The notes below the pieces were generated by a model, which was given only the letters and a program-made list of their open reading frames with translations, was not told the origin of the DNA and ran no database searches. Positions 35,515-45,016 of a stretch of DNA of 64,000 nt are shown here, piece after piece. The stretch covers positions 46,836 through 110,835 of the forward strand of contig JBFMHP010000046.1 in assembly GCA_040752855.1 (NCBI GenBank). Reading direction: 5' to 3'. Each line of letters begins with the position of its first letter. Within the stretch, counting starts at the first letter, position 1. The position numbers and the translations under genes are program-made. The stretch is from JBFMHP01 sp040752855 (lineage in GTDB: Bacteria > Pseudomonadota > Gammaproteobacteria > RBG-16-57-12).

Positions 35515-36273
35515 CTATTGTGCAATGCTTCTTTCATCGTCCGGGCGTTGAGCAAACCACATCTGATACATCGACACCAGCCATTGGATGGCAAATGACA
35601 CCCCCATCAAGGCCCCGCCGATGACGACCGCATACGCAAAACCTCCGCTCACCTTGGTCAGCCACCATGACGCGATATCGATAAAGATGGCGACAAACGG
35701 CACCGCTACGATGATGCTTTTCACATGGGCGCGGCGCCAATGCGCATGGCTGAAAATCAAGCCGAGAAAGCCGAAGATAAAGGTCAGTCCAAATAAGTGA
35801 ATGTGGGACACCCGCACCAAGGTGCCAATACTCACCCCGGTGTCGAGGACCGTAAGCGCTTTCACCTCCTGATAACTCAGCAAGGTCGGAATATGCGGGT
35901 TCGCGCCGCCATGACAGCCGTGGCAGCGCAGCTCGAGTATCGGCTGCACTTGCGCGGCGAAACTCGCTTGTTGCGCACCCGCATGTATCCAGCCGATGAT
36001 GCTGGCCGCCTCTTCCTCGGGAAGCATGCTCGCCATCGGCCCCAGGAGCGCCGCCTCAAGGCGTGTCCCGCCTTCGCTGCCTCGGTAGGCGATTTCAATA
36101 TCCGCGACGGAAATCCCCGGCTTGCCGTCGCGCCCGGCGTGCACCTCATAGATCTGGATCATGGCAAAGACGTATCCCAGCCCCAGAATCAAGAGAATCA
36201 TGGTATAGAGCACCTTCAGGCTTTGCGGCAACTCATGAAACAACGGATAGTGAAAATTCCTGTTGGCATTCAT
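35515..36273 (-). CDS. inner-membrane protein with one CXXCH heme site
   Basis: A 252-residue protein. The ATG at 36273 is preferred to a TTG at 36291; GGGAG lies 8 bases before it. An N-terminal helix (about 18-40, VLYTMILLILGLGYVFAMIQI) leads to a periplasmic domain of about 90 residues ending in QVQPILELRCHGCHGGANPH, a c-type heme site like those of planctomycete-type cytochromes. Four more helices follow (about 150-235). The first contains SHIHLFGLTFIFGFLGLIFSHAHWRR with several histidines that could bind heme b. I do not know its function. It may pass electrons between the quinone pool and periplasmic cytochromes, but that is inference. Similar proteins have been misnamed elongation factor in databases. 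Confidence 0.8.
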   Translation of the reverse strand: MNANRNFHYPLFHELPQSLKVLYTMILLILGLGYVFAMIQIYEVHAGRDGKPGISVADIEIAYRGSEGGTRLEAALLGPMASMLPEEEAASIIGWIHAGAQQASFAAQVQPILELRCHGCHGGANPHIPTLLSYQEVKALTVLDTGVSIGTLVRVSHIHLFGLTFIFGFLGLIFSHAHWRRAHVKSIIVAVPFVAIFIDIASWWLTKVSGGFAYAVVIGGALMGVSFAIQWLVSMYQMWFAQRPDDERSIAQ

Positions 36274-36425
36274 GACTCGCTCTCCCGTCAATTGGATTGC
36301 CGTTCATATTAGACTTGCTTTCCTGTATGCGCAAAGCGCGAGACGAGTGTCGCTGCCAGGCTGGATGCAGTTCATCAATTCCACTATCATGCTGCCTTAC
36401 ATCCACCCTCATGCAGAGACATGTC

Positions 36426-36992
36426 ATGCCGAAAGCTTGCGATTTGAAACGGGGCGCCATCGTGGAGATCGATGGCAAGATCTATCTGGTCAAGCACGTC
36501 GACGTCAAAACGCCTTCATCGCGCGGCGCCGTCACCTTGTACAAGGTTCGCTACAGCAGCGTGCCGGAGAAGCAGAAACACGAAGTCACCTATCGCGGTG
36601 ATGACAGCGTCAACGACGTGAACTTTGTACGCAAGCCGGTGCAATATTCCTATCATGACGGTGACATGTACACCTTCATGGACACCGAGGATTACAGTCA
36701 ACACACCCTGTCGGCCGATGATCTGGAAGGACAATTGGAATATCTAACCGATGGCCTGGAAGGAATTCTGGCGCTGCTGGTCGATGACAACATCATCGGC
36801 ATCGAGCTGCCGCAATCGGTCGAGCTGGAGGTCATCGAAACCGCGCCGGCGATGAAGGGCTCCAGCGCCACCGCCCGCACCAAGGCGGCCAAACTCTCCA
36901 CCGGCTTGGAGATTCAGGTGCCGGAATATCTCGAGACCGGCGAGATCGTGAAGGTGAGCACGGTCACTGGTAAATATGTCTCGCGTGCGTAA
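36426..36992 (+). CDS. efpL: elongation factor P-like protein EfpL (YeiP)
   Basis: A 188-residue EF-P paralogue close to E. coli YeiP (190). The start at 36426 (MPKACDLKRGAIVEIDGK) matches the family; the longer frame from 36297 adds 43 unrelated residues. The tip loop is VKTPSSRGAVTLYK with R33 at the place of the modified lysine of EF-P, which is diagnostic for the EfpL subfamily. The family's C-terminal blocks are ELPQSVELEVIETAPAMKG, then KAAKLSTGLEIQVPEYLETGE. EfpL rescues ribosomes stalled at polyproline and other motifs. The hexaheme gene nearby encodes a Pro-rich linker, though alternate Thr residues make stalling less likely. Confidence 0.94.
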   Translation: MPKACDLKRGAIVEIDGKIYLVKHVDVKTPSSRGAVTLYKVRYSSVPEKQKHEVTYRGDDSVNDVNFVRKPVQYSYHDGDMYTFMDTEDYSQHTLSADDLEGQLEYLTDGLEGILALLVDDNIIGIELPQSVELEVIETAPAMKGSSATARTKAAKLSTGLEIQVPEYLETGEIVKVSTVTGKYVSRA

Positions 36993-36994
36993 GA

Positions 36995-37867
36995 TTATTT
37001 TGCGATTGGGACCTTGCCGCTGAGATCAAACGGCGCAGCCACACCTTTTAGTTGCGGCAACGAGGTGTCGAAATTCATATCGCCGTTGAGCTGATAACTC
37101 AACGGCGCGGATTTATCCAGCGCGTTGGCAATCCCACCGCCGATCTCGACCAGGTTGAGACTGATTGGGACATTGAATTGATGACTGCCACGCTCGGCCA
37201 GGGATAGTGACTGCTTTAAGGAACTGCTCAACCAAGGCTTACCGTTGACGTTGAGCTGATAGACCAGCTTGCGGATGTCGACACCGAAGGCATTCGGATT
37301 CTTGACCGTAATGCCCACATCCAGATCGGCGCCGGTGAGCCCCAGCTTGCGCACCTTGATCCCGGAGAGCGCAACCTCGGGCAGCTTCGGTACCGGCAGC
37401 ACGCCTTGGGTCTGCGCCGGCAGCGTTTGCTGGCCCAGCACCGGCAGGTCCACCAGGGCGCTGACCTGCACGCCGTAATTCATCTCCTCGGCGTTCGCCA
37501 ATCCTTTCATCAGATTGGCCAACTCCGTCATGCGCAGTTGCACGGGAACATGCACCTCACCCCGCCCGCGCGCGGGGATCTTCACGCCCTCGCGCTGCTG
37601 ACCGCTGGAGAGCTGCTGACCATTGATCTGCAGCGTGTAATCGAAGCCGGCCAGTTTCACGGGAATCACGTTCGGATTGTCGACCGCCAAGGTGAGATCG
37701 AGACCGACCGCCTCCTGACTCAAACTCGCGATGTTGACGCCCGACACCTGCGCTGCGGGCATGCGAATGTCCGCCGCCTCCATCACCTTGCCCATCTCCG
37801 CGCAAGCGCTCAGCAGAGACAGCACTGCAAGCAAGGCGGTCATCCGCGCCACGGTCGCTACGATCAT
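36995..37867 (-). CDS. LEA type 2 (WHy domain) lipoprotein
   Basis: A 290-residue protein. The start at 37867 is chosen because it begins a lipoprotein signal (MIVATVARMTALLAVLSLLSAC, Cys22) and a G-rich ribosome binding site precedes it. Two LEA14/WHy beta-sandwich domains follow, each with the NPNxxxV motif: LAVDNPNVIPVKLAGFDY and ITVKNPNAFGVDIRKLVYQL. Bacterial members are periplasmic lipoproteins with no settled role, linked by some to desiccation or envelope stress. It sits head to tail with the SPOR gene on the same strand, 85 bases downstream. Confidence 0.87.
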   Translation of the reverse strand: MIVATVARMTALLAVLSLLSACAEMGKVMEAADIRMPAAQVSGVNIASLSQEAVGLDLTLAVDNPNVIPVKLAGFDYTLQINGQQLSSGQQREGVKIPARGRGEVHVPVQLRMTELANLMKGLANAEEMNYGVQVSALVDLPVLGQQTLPAQTQGVLPVPKLPEVALSGIKVRKLGLTGADLDVGITVKNPNAFGVDIRKLVYQLNVNGKPWLSSSLKQSLSLAERGSHQFNVPISLNLVEIGGGIANALDKSAPLSYQLNGDMNFDTSLPQLKGVAAPFDLSGKVPIAK

Positions 37868-37952
37868 TCTGTTACCCCCCGTTGGAAAGCCAATGATAAC
37901 CTGGCCGCGAAAAAGCGCCGCGACGACAGCAGGTTTCATCGCCGGATGTATA

Positions 37953-38588
37953 CTACGATTTAAACTTCAACACCATGACATCGATACCATTATCGAGCAA
38001 TCGATTGCGGACCTTGCCCATTTGGCGTGTATCGCTGAACGGCCCGATGCGCACGCGGTGCAAGGTATCATTGTTCTTGCCCGTGACGGCTTCGACCCGC
38101 GACTCAATCCCCAGCAGCGCGAGTTCGGCGCGCATGCGTTCGGCGTCTTCCGCGCGGCGAAAAGACCCCGCCTGCAAGAGGTACAGGCTCGATGCCTCCT
38201 TGCCGCCGCTCGCACCGCCCTCCAGCTCCTTCTCGGGGATGACGACCTCGAGCTCGCGCAGCATCGAGTAAAACTCATAGTGCTCCGCCTCATCCACGGG
38301 CTTGGGACTTGCGGTCGGCTTGGGAGTTGCGGTCGGCTTGGGCGTGGCGGCCGGCTTTGCCTTCGGTTCGGACTTAGGGGCTTCCGCCGTTTTCACGGGC
38401 GCGACCGTGGCCGCCGGCGGCCGCCAAAAATACACCACGCCCGTCACCACCAGTCCCAACCCGATCAGCAGGGCGATCCAGGGCGCCAGGCTGCCTTTCC
38501 CGCGCCGATGGCGCGGCTTGACTGAAGCAGAGGATGTCCGCTTTGGCTTGTAAGCACGCGTGCCCGCGCGCTTGTAGTCGCGCGCCAT
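37953..38588 (-). CDS. SPOR-domain cell division-type membrane protein
   Basis: A 211-residue bitopic protein: a basic cytoplasmic N-terminus (KPRHRRGKGS), one membrane helix (about 35-53), a Lys/Pro/Ala/Thr-rich periplasmic linker (about 68-98, KPTATPKPTASPKP) and a C-terminal SPOR domain (about 133-208, SSLYLLQAGSFRRAEDAERMRAEL onward) that binds denuded peptidoglycan at the septum. This is the FtsN-like layout found directly after argS in many gammaproteobacteria. Its ATG overlaps the argS stop (TAATG), so translation is coupled. FtsN itself is usual in this position but is not proven here. Confidence 0.9.
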   Translation of the reverse strand: MARDYKRAGTRAYKPKRTSSASVKPRHRRGKGSLAPWIALLIGLGLVVTGVVYFWRPPAATVAPVKTAEAPKSEPKAKPAATPKPTATPKPTASPKPVDEAEHYEFYSMLRELEVVIPEKELEGGASGGKEASSLYLLQAGSFRRAEDAERMRAELALLGIESRVEAVTGKNNDTLHRVRIGPFSDTRQMGKVRNRLLDNGIDVMVLKFKS

Positions 38589-40354
38589 TACATGACCTCC
38601 GGCGCCGACACTCCGAGCAGCCCGAGACCATTACCGATCACCTGTTTCACCGCAAGGATCAGCGCCAGACGCGCGTTGCGCAGGCTGCCGTCATCGACGA
38701 TGAACTGATGGGCGTTGTAATAGGCGTGGAACTTGTTGGCGAGCTCGCGCAAATAATGCGCCACTTGATGCGGCTCATGGGCGAGCGCTGCGTTCTCCAC
38801 GATCTCCGGATAGCGCTGCAGCGCCATGAACAGATCCTGTTCATGCTGCTCGGTCAAGAGATGCAGATGATTCAGACCAGCGACCGCCTCGTATCGCAGC
38901 CCCTTGTCCGCGAGCTGACGCATCACGCTGCATACGCGCGCGTGCGCGTACTGGATGTAATACACGGGATTGTCGTTGCTCTGCGATTTGGCCAGATCCA
39001 GATCGAAGTCCAGATGCTGTTCGCTCTTGCGCATCACATAGAAGAAACGCGCCGCGTCGTTGCCGACCTCCTCACGGAGTTCGCGCAGCGTGACAAATGA
39101 GCCGCTGCGCGTCGACATCTGCACGCGCTCACCGCCGCGATACAGGATGGCAAACTGCACCAGCAGCACATCGAGCTTGCTCGGATCATCGCCCATCGCG
39201 TGCAACGCGGCCTTCACGCGCGGCACATAGCCGTGGTGGTCCGCGCCCCACACGTCGATGACGCGCGTGTAGCCGCGCTCCATCTTGTCCATGTGATAGG
39301 CGATGTCGGAGGCAAAATAGGTGGTCTGACCATTTTCGCGCACGATCACGCGATCTTTCTCATCGCCGAAATCGGTGGAGCGAAACCACTTCGCGCCATC
39401 CTTCTCGTAGATGTAACCCGTCTCCTCCAGGCGCGCGATGGCCTTGAACACCATGCCCGACTCGGCCAGTGAGCGCTCGGAATACCACTGTTCATAGACC
39501 ACGCCAAAGCCTTGGAGATCATCGCGGATGTCATCGAGGATATCGTTGAGGCCGAGGTCGAACACGGTGCGATAGTCCTGCGCGCCAAGCAGTTGCTTGG
39601 CGCGTTCGATGATGGCGTCGATATGCGCCTCTTTATCGCCGCTGCCGTCGTCTTGTGCATCGAGCGGCAGATCGCGCATCACCTCCGCGCCCGACTTAAC
39701 GAAGGCCATGCCATGGCGCTCTTTTAGCTTGGCGGAGATCTCGTGGACGTAATCGCCCTTATAGCCGTTGCTCGGGAAGGTGATCGTCTCACCGCAGGCC
39801 TGGAGATAGCGCAGCCAGACGCTCGCGGCGAGGATGTCCATCTGCCGTCCCGCGTCGTTCACATAATATTCGCGGTGCACCTGAAAACCCGCCGCCGCCA
39901 GCAGATCGGCTACCGCCGCGCCATAGGCCGCGCCGCGCCCATGCCCGACGTGCAGCGGCCCGGTCGGATTGGCGGAGACGAACTCCACCTGCACCAGCCG
40001 CCCTTGGCCGACCGTACTGTGCCCATAGGCCTCGCCGGCCTCGTGGATGTCGTTGACCACGGAGAGCAGCGCATTTTTCGTTAGGAAGAAATTGATGAAG
40101 CCGGGCCCGGCGATCTCCACCTTGGCGAGCTTGTTGGAGACGGGCAGCTGCTTGACGATGGCCTCGGCGAGATCGCGCGGTTTGCACCGCGCGGGCTTGG
40201 CCAACAGCAAAGCGATATTGGTGGCGAAATCGCCGTGGGACTCGTCGCGGGTGTGGTCGATCTGGATATTCACCGGAACATCCGCGGGCAGGGCCCCGCT
40301 TTGTTGCAGTTGGCTTATCGCCCGGGCGAGCAGGTCATGCAGGTGGTTCTTCAA
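38588..40354 (-). CDS. argS: arginyl-tRNA synthetase
   Basis: A 588-residue class I synthetase. The HIGH motif is present as HVGHGRGAAYG in NPTGPLHVGHGR (near residue 130). The KMSK loop is represented by QMSTRSGSFVTLREL, the usual degenerate form of this enzyme. The N-terminal additional domain (NIQIDHTRDESHGDFATNIAL) and the C-terminal anticodon-binding domain (YYNAHQFIVDDGSLRNARLALI) are complete, and the length equals the family. Coupled downstream to the SPOR gene. Confidence 0.97.
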   Translation of the reverse strand: MKNHLHDLLARAISQLQQSGALPADVPVNIQIDHTRDESHGDFATNIALLLAKPARCKPRDLAEAIVKQLPVSNKLAKVEIAGPGFINFFLTKNALLSVVNDIHEAGEAYGHSTVGQGRLVQVEFVSANPTGPLHVGHGRGAAYGAAVADLLAAAGFQVHREYYVNDAGRQMDILAASVWLRYLQACGETITFPSNGYKGDYVHEISAKLKERHGMAFVKSGAEVMRDLPLDAQDDGSGDKEAHIDAIIERAKQLLGAQDYRTVFDLGLNDILDDIRDDLQGFGVVYEQWYSERSLAESGMVFKAIARLEETGYIYEKDGAKWFRSTDFGDEKDRVIVRENGQTTYFASDIAYHMDKMERGYTRVIDVWGADHHGYVPRVKAALHAMGDDPSKLDVLLVQFAILYRGGERVQMSTRSGSFVTLRELREEVGNDAARFFYVMRKSEQHLDFDLDLAKSQSNDNPVYYIQYAHARVCSVMRQLADKGLRYEAVAGLNHLHLLTEQHEQDLFMALQRYPEIVENAALAHEPHQVAHYLRELANKFHAYYNAHQFIVDDGSLRNARLALILAVKQVIGNGLGLLGVSAPEVM

Positions 40355-40507
40355 GGAGGTGTCTCCGTTGGGAATAGACTATTTCTGGCAGCGTTGATGG
40401 TGGTTTCCTTCTCCCTCAGCGAGAGGAGCGATTCAACAAGCCGTGTAAGCAAGCCCGCTATTCTAACCCATGCCCCCAGCAGGAAAAAGGCGTCTTATAC
40501 CGCACCC

Positions 40508-40632
40508 GTAGGAGCCTGCCCTGCAGGCGATTGCGTTCATTCGCGAGCAGCCGTCTGCAATTGATGCGTGACGTCGGCACCAGCCCGCCCCCAGGGGATT
40601 GCCGTTCATTCGCGAGCAGGGCTCGCTCCTAC
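40508..40632. repeat. REP-like palindrome cluster between argS and priA
   Basis: GTAGGAGCCTGCCCTGCAGG (40508-40527) is followed by GTTCATTCGCGAGCAG, and a second GTTCATTCGCGAGCAGGGCT ending CTCCTAC closes the unit at 40632. These are the same two half-units as at 28924-29069. No gene fits the interval. argS and priA point the same way, so the element sits between tandem genes. Confidence 0.85.
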
Positions 40633-40640
40633 ACGACGGC

Positions 40641-42845
40641 TCAAAACGTCTCCACCGGATCGACATCCAACGACCAGCGCACCTTGCGCCCCAGCGCGCT
40701 GCCCTCCACCTCCCGCAAGGCGAGATCCAAGGCCTCATGCAGGGCGCTGCGCTTGTCCGACTGCACCAGGAGCTGCGCGCGGTAGCGCCCCGCCCGGCGC
40801 TCCATCGGCGCCATCACCGGCCCCAGCGCCAGTACCTCGGCAATCCCCGTGGCCCGCAGCGCGTCGCGCACCTGTTCCAGGAACGACAGTGTCAGCTCCT
40901 TGCGACTAGCCTCCGCGCGGAACAAGGCGATGGCGGTGTACGGCGGCAGTTCGGCCTGCCGGCGCTCGGCGAGCAAGGTCTGCGCGAACTGCATGTAGCC
41001 CGCGCCAAGCAACTCCTGCAACAGCGGATGATCCGGGTGATGGGTCTGCATCACCACCGTGCCCGGCCGCTCCATGCGCCCGGCACGCCCGGCGACCTGG
41101 AGGATCTGCTGGGCCATGCGCTCCAGGCCGCGGAAATCGGCGCTGTAGAGCCCCTGCTCGGCATTGAGGATGCCGACCAGCGTGACATCAGGAAAGTGAT
41201 GGCCTTTGGCGATCATCTGCGTGCCGATCAAGATGCGGTATTTGCCCTGCCGCACCTCGTCGAGCATTCGATCGAGCGAACCCTTGCGCCGCGTGGTGTC
41301 GCGGTCGAGCCGGCACACCGGATACTCCGGGAATTGCTCCTTCAGCAGCTCCTCGATGCGCTCGGTGCCGTGTCCCACCGCACGCAGCTCGGCGCTGCCG
41401 CAGGCGGGACACGCCGGCATCAAGGGGATCTCGCGCAGGCAGTGATGACAACGCAGGCGTCGATCCGCTTGGTGCAACACCATGTGGGTATCGCAGCGCT
41501 TGCACTCCGCGCTCCAGCCGCAGTCATGGCACAGCAGGGCCGGGGCGAAGCCGCGCCGGTTGAGAAACAGCAACACCTGGCCGTTGGCCTCGAGGTGCTG
41601 GCGCATCAACTGGATGAGCGGCCGCGACACCCCTTCCTGAATCGGCTGATGACGCACATCCAGCGCATGGATCTTCGGCGGCACCGCATTGCCGGCGCGC
41701 TGGGTCAGGCGCAACTCGCGGTAGCGCCCCTGGGCGACGTTGTAGAGCGTCTCCAGCGACGGCGTGGCCGAACCGAGCACGACCGGGATCTTGCCCAGGC
41801 GCGCGCGCATCACCGCCACATCGCGCCCCGAGTAACGAAACCCCTCCTGTTGCTTGAACGAGGCATCGTGCTCCTCATCGACGATCACCAGCCCCAAATC
41901 CTTGAACGGCGTGAGCACCGCCGAGCGCGTGCCGATCACCAAGGGAGCCGTCCCCGCACGCGCAATCAGCCACGCATCGAGCCGTTCCTGATCGTTCAAC
42001 CCGGAATGCAACACCGCGATCGGCACATGTAAACGGGCCTGAAAACGCTCGACCAACTGCGGCGTGAGCCCGATCTCCGGCACCAGCACCAGCACCTGCC
42101 GGCCCGAGGCGATCACTTGTTCCGTGAGCGTGAGATAGACCTCGGTCTTACCGCTGCCGGTGATGCCGTTCAACAGAAAGGGATGAAAACCCGCGAGCCC
42201 GGCGCTGATCTCCGTGACCGCTTGGGCCTGCTCGTGATTGAGCGCGGGGCGCTCGACCGGCGCTCGGGTGACGGGCATCTGAGGCAAGCGCTCACTCACA
42301 ACCCACCCCTGCTCCGCCAAGCGTTTCACCACCGGCCGCCAGTTCTCCAGCGCCGCATTGAGTTCAAACTCCGATACCTGCCCCGCCCGCCGCAACCACT
42401 GCAGCACCTGCCACTGTTTCGGCGCGCGCTTGAAGCGCTCCTCGCTCAGTTCACAGCCTTCCGCGGTCGCCCGCCAAAAGACAGCTCCCTTGAATTCCGC
42501 CGCCTCCCCTTGGCGCAACAACACCGGCAGCGCCGCCTGATACACCTCGCCGACCGGATGGTGATAATACCGGCTCGCCCAGTCGAGCAGCTGGAACAAC
42601 TGTGCATCCAACAGCGGCTCAGAATCCAGCACCTCGATCGCCGGCTTCAGCGCCGCCCGATCCACCTCCGAATCCGCCACCACCTCCAGCAACACCCCCA
42701 CCAGCTTGCGGCGGCCAAATGGGATCTTCAACCGCACGCCGGGCGCAAGCGCATAGGCCTCCACATCCGCAGGCGGAAGGTAGTCAAAGGTTTTCCTTAA
42801 GGGGCAAGGGACGAAGAGGCGGAGTACGGGCTGAAACGATGTCAT
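40641..42845 (-). CDS. priA: primosomal replication restart helicase PriA
   Basis: A 734-residue superfamily 2 helicase that reloads the replisome on stalled forks. The start at 42845 (MTSFQPVLRLFVPCPLRKTFDYL) matches the family; the ORF extends 22 codons further without homology. N-terminal DNA-binding domain is about 1-200. Walker A is LLNGITGSGKTEVYL, and the DEAH-type box is IVDEEHDASFKQQEG. The zinc-binding block has eight cysteines in four pairs: CHDC, CKRC, CHHC and CPAC. C-terminal helicase motif: AGRAGRMERPGTVVMQTHHPDHPLL. Confidence 0.96.
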   Translation of the reverse strand: MTSFQPVLRLFVPCPLRKTFDYLPPADVEAYALAPGVRLKIPFGRRKLVGVLLEVVADSEVDRAALKPAIEVLDSEPLLDAQLFQLLDWASRYYHHPVGEVYQAALPVLLRQGEAAEFKGAVFWRATAEGCELSEERFKRAPKQWQVLQWLRRAGQVSEFELNAALENWRPVVKRLAEQGWVVSERLPQMPVTRAPVERPALNHEQAQAVTEISAGLAGFHPFLLNGITGSGKTEVYLTLTEQVIASGRQVLVLVPEIGLTPQLVERFQARLHVPIAVLHSGLNDQERLDAWLIARAGTAPLVIGTRSAVLTPFKDLGLVIVDEEHDASFKQQEGFRYSGRDVAVMRARLGKIPVVLGSATPSLETLYNVAQGRYRELRLTQRAGNAVPPKIHALDVRHQPIQEGVSRPLIQLMRQHLEANGQVLLFLNRRGFAPALLCHDCGWSAECKRCDTHMVLHQADRRLRCHHCLREIPLMPACPACGSAELRAVGHGTERIEELLKEQFPEYPVCRLDRDTTRRKGSLDRMLDEVRQGKYRILIGTQMIAKGHHFPDVTLVGILNAEQGLYSADFRGLERMAQQILQVAGRAGRMERPGTVVMQTHHPDHPLLQELLGAGYMQFAQTLLAERRQAELPPYTAIALFRAEASRKELTLSFLEQVRDALRATGIAEVLALGPVMAPMERRAGRYRAQLLVQSDKRSALHEALDLALREVEGSALGRKVRWSLDVDPVETF

Positions 42846-42930
42846 GAAGAAATTCCAACACTCTGAAAACCCAGCCAGACAACGAAAACCATCATCGAAA
42901 ATGAATTTCATCGAACATCCATGTCTCTAG

Positions 42931-42970
42931 AAACACGATGCCCGGCATGGGTTGGCCGGGCATCGTGTTT
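42931..42970 (-). terminator. strong hairpin terminator after the Ig-like lipoprotein gene
   Basis: A perfect 16-bp stem AAACACGATGCCCGGC / GCCGGGCATCGTGTTT with an eight-base loop lies 18 bases after the stop of the minus-strand Ig-like gene and before priA. The T-tract on the leftward transcript is only three bases, but the stem is very stable and could act in both directions. Confidence 0.85.
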
Positions 42971-42988
42971 TACTTTACGTTTGCTGGA

Positions 42989-44815
42989 CTAGTTAAGTGG
43001 ATCACTGCAGGCCCCAGCACCAAATGGTGCAGGTGGGGGCGACTTCACCGAGTTCGTCAAATCATTTGATGCAACTGGAAGCGTGAACTCTGCGCTCGAT
43101 ATCGATTCCGTTCCGGATACAGAAACCGACGCAGTCAATTTCACATCAACCCAATGTCCATACTGTTTTGCATAAACAATATGCATAATCCCAAAACCAC
43201 TCTGATCAGTCTTCACTGTGGTTTCTACGCTCGCAACATTGCGTGGCTCAAGAGCAAGACTATTATTAAAATCTTCGCCCACATCTAAAACACCATCAAG
43301 ATCGACGTCCTCATTGGCACATTGATCTTCATGAGTAGCTACCCACATCGTCGGATCTGTGATTTGCCAATCCCAAACACCTCTATAATAGTACGTTGGG
43401 ATCAACGTAATAACCACATCCGTGTTGGCAACAGGATTGCCGCCTGAGTCAGTCACCAAAACACCGTACGGATATTGATAACGTACTTCATCCAGGATAT
43501 TGATCTCATTACCTGCGCCCAGTTTCACAAAGACTTGGCTTTGGGCTACTGTAATCGCCTGCTCATCGCAGAGCGCCGTAGGACAGGTTGCGCCCAGGAG
43601 CTTAGCCTGTATTCTTACACCGTCTTTTGCCGTCGATACCGATGTTGAGGTGTACACCGTTGATGCCTTGCCTTGGGAATCGGTAACAGCGCTGGCATTC
43701 AAAAGGCTACCGCCACTCAGATCCTCCAGGATCTCAAATTGTATAGTCTTACCCTTCACCAGATTGCCCGAGGCATCACGCAATATCGCAGTCAAAGTGG
43801 CTTGCTCGCCATTGATACCTACCGTGGCCTTGTCCACCTGCAAATCTAATGCATCAGGCGTGATTGCAACGAATTCTCGAGTGATGCTCGTCGACGGCCC
43901 GCTTGTGGTCGATGCCGTAATAACCGTTGGCCCCGCATTATTTGAGGTGATCGTTACGGTCGCCACGCCAGAACCATTCGTATTCACAGAGGCTGCTGAA
44001 AGAGTTCCACGAGTCGCCGAGAAATTGACTGGCTGACCACTCACGGGGGCGCCACCACTCGTCCAAGTCACACTCACCGTGTGCGCCACTCCGATGTCCA
44101 AATCGGTTGCCGAAGGGGCTGTAAAGCTGAATTGATCACTGGATACAGTGATAGAGAATGTAGTAGACGTTCCAAGTCCCGACACCGTTATGGTATCTAC
44201 GCCTGCCTGAGTTCCGTTAATGGTCACCTGGGCTTGCCCGCTCGATCCGGTAGTTACCGTCGACGCGCTCAGCGAATTGCCTTTAGCGGAAGACACGGTC
44301 AGCGCAGTGTTTGGTATCGCTGCGCCTGCTGAGTCCTTCAAAAAAATCGTCAAGGTCGTCGATGCCCCCAGCACAAGAGAACTTGCGCCATTGACGTTGA
44401 TCGCCGTGCCGACAACCGCGATATCGACGTAATCCGTTTGATCGCCAGCCGTCGCTGTTACGCGAATCGTCCGATTTCTTGGATCATTTGCGGTGCTCAA
44501 CGTCGCTTCAGCGACCCCTGATGCCGATGTCGTATCCGATGTAACTACTAACGAACCACCATTCGCACTAAAGATCACATCGATACCTTCCACCACTCTG
44601 TTATTGCTGTCCTTCACAGATGCATAGAGTGTGACGCTCTCTGTACTACTTGAGCCGAGAGTAGGGACGGTAGCGGTTAGTGAAAGCGAAGCTATAGAAG
44701 GCGATCCGCCACCCGAGCTAGATGTTGAACCGGCATTCCCATAAACGTTTTCACCGCCACACCCCATAATGCCTAGGGCAAATAGACACAAAAATACCAA
44801 ACCAAGACCACGCAT
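42989..44815 (-). CDS. bacterial Ig-like (Big_1/invasin-type) repeat lipoprotein
   Basis: A 608-residue surface lipoprotein. The start at 44815 is preferred to 44842 because it begins a lipoprotein signal (MRGLGLVFLCLFALGIMGC, Cys19) and a GGGAACGGGT stretch precedes it. At least four Big_1-like beta-sandwich repeats of about 95 residues follow. Each shows the pattern VTLYASVKDSNNRVVEGIDV then G-x-A-x-A/V-T-x-T, for example GVAEATLSTAND, GQAQVTINGTQAG, GVATVTITSNNAG and GKASTVYTSTS. The C-terminal region has an Asp-rich loop (NEDVDLDGVLDVGEDFN) that could bind calcium. Intimin/invasin relatives are adhesins, but there is no beta-barrel here. Base composition is clearly less GC-rich than neighbours, suggesting recent transfer. 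Confidence 0.85.
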   Translation of the reverse strand: MRGLGLVFLCLFALGIMGCGGENVYGNAGSTSSSGGGSPSIASLSLTATVPTLGSSSTESVTLYASVKDSNNRVVEGIDVIFSANGGSLVVTSDTTSASGVAEATLSTANDPRNRTIRVTATAGDQTDYVDIAVVGTAINVNGASSLVLGASTTLTIFLKDSAGAAIPNTALTVSSAKGNSLSASTVTTGSSGQAQVTINGTQAGVDTITVSGLGTSTTFSITVSSDQFSFTAPSATDLDIGVAHTVSVTWTSGGAPVSGQPVNFSATRGTLSAASVNTNGSGVATVTITSNNAGPTVITASTTSGPSTSITREFVAITPDALDLQVDKATVGINGEQATLTAILRDASGNLVKGKTIQFEILEDLSGGSLLNASAVTDSQGKASTVYTSTSVSTAKDGVRIQAKLLGATCPTALCDEQAITVAQSQVFVKLGAGNEINILDEVRYQYPYGVLVTDSGGNPVANTDVVITLIPTYYYRGVWDWQITDPTMWVATHEDQCANEDVDLDGVLDVGEDFNNSLALEPRNVASVETTVKTDQSGFGIMHIVYAKQYGHWVDVKLTASVSVSGTESISSAEFTLPVASNDLTNSVKSPPPAPFGAGACSDPLN

Positions 44816-45016
44816 ACCCGTTCCCTTATCAATAAGCACCATATGTTATAAGCCCCTGCTAATGCGAACAAATCTATTTATTTACGCCGATCTACTGGCC
44901 ATATATTCCCTCCAGTAATATCGTACCTTCGGTGAAATATTTAGTATTATCGGATGATGCCCCGGATAATTTACCCCGTATATTTAACATATTTTTCAAT
45001 CCATTCCATAGTGATA
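44816..45016. other. AT-rich divergent intergenic region before nth
   Basis: The 201 bases between the Ig-like gene and nth are strongly AT-rich, with TATTTATTTA and ATATTTAGTATTATC stretches. Promoters for both divergent genes are expected here. No clear operator was found. Confidence 0.5.

Noticed and set aside
36297..36425. N-terminal extension of EfpL
   Set aside because: Cys-rich 43 residues unlike any EF-P; the homologous start is at 36426.
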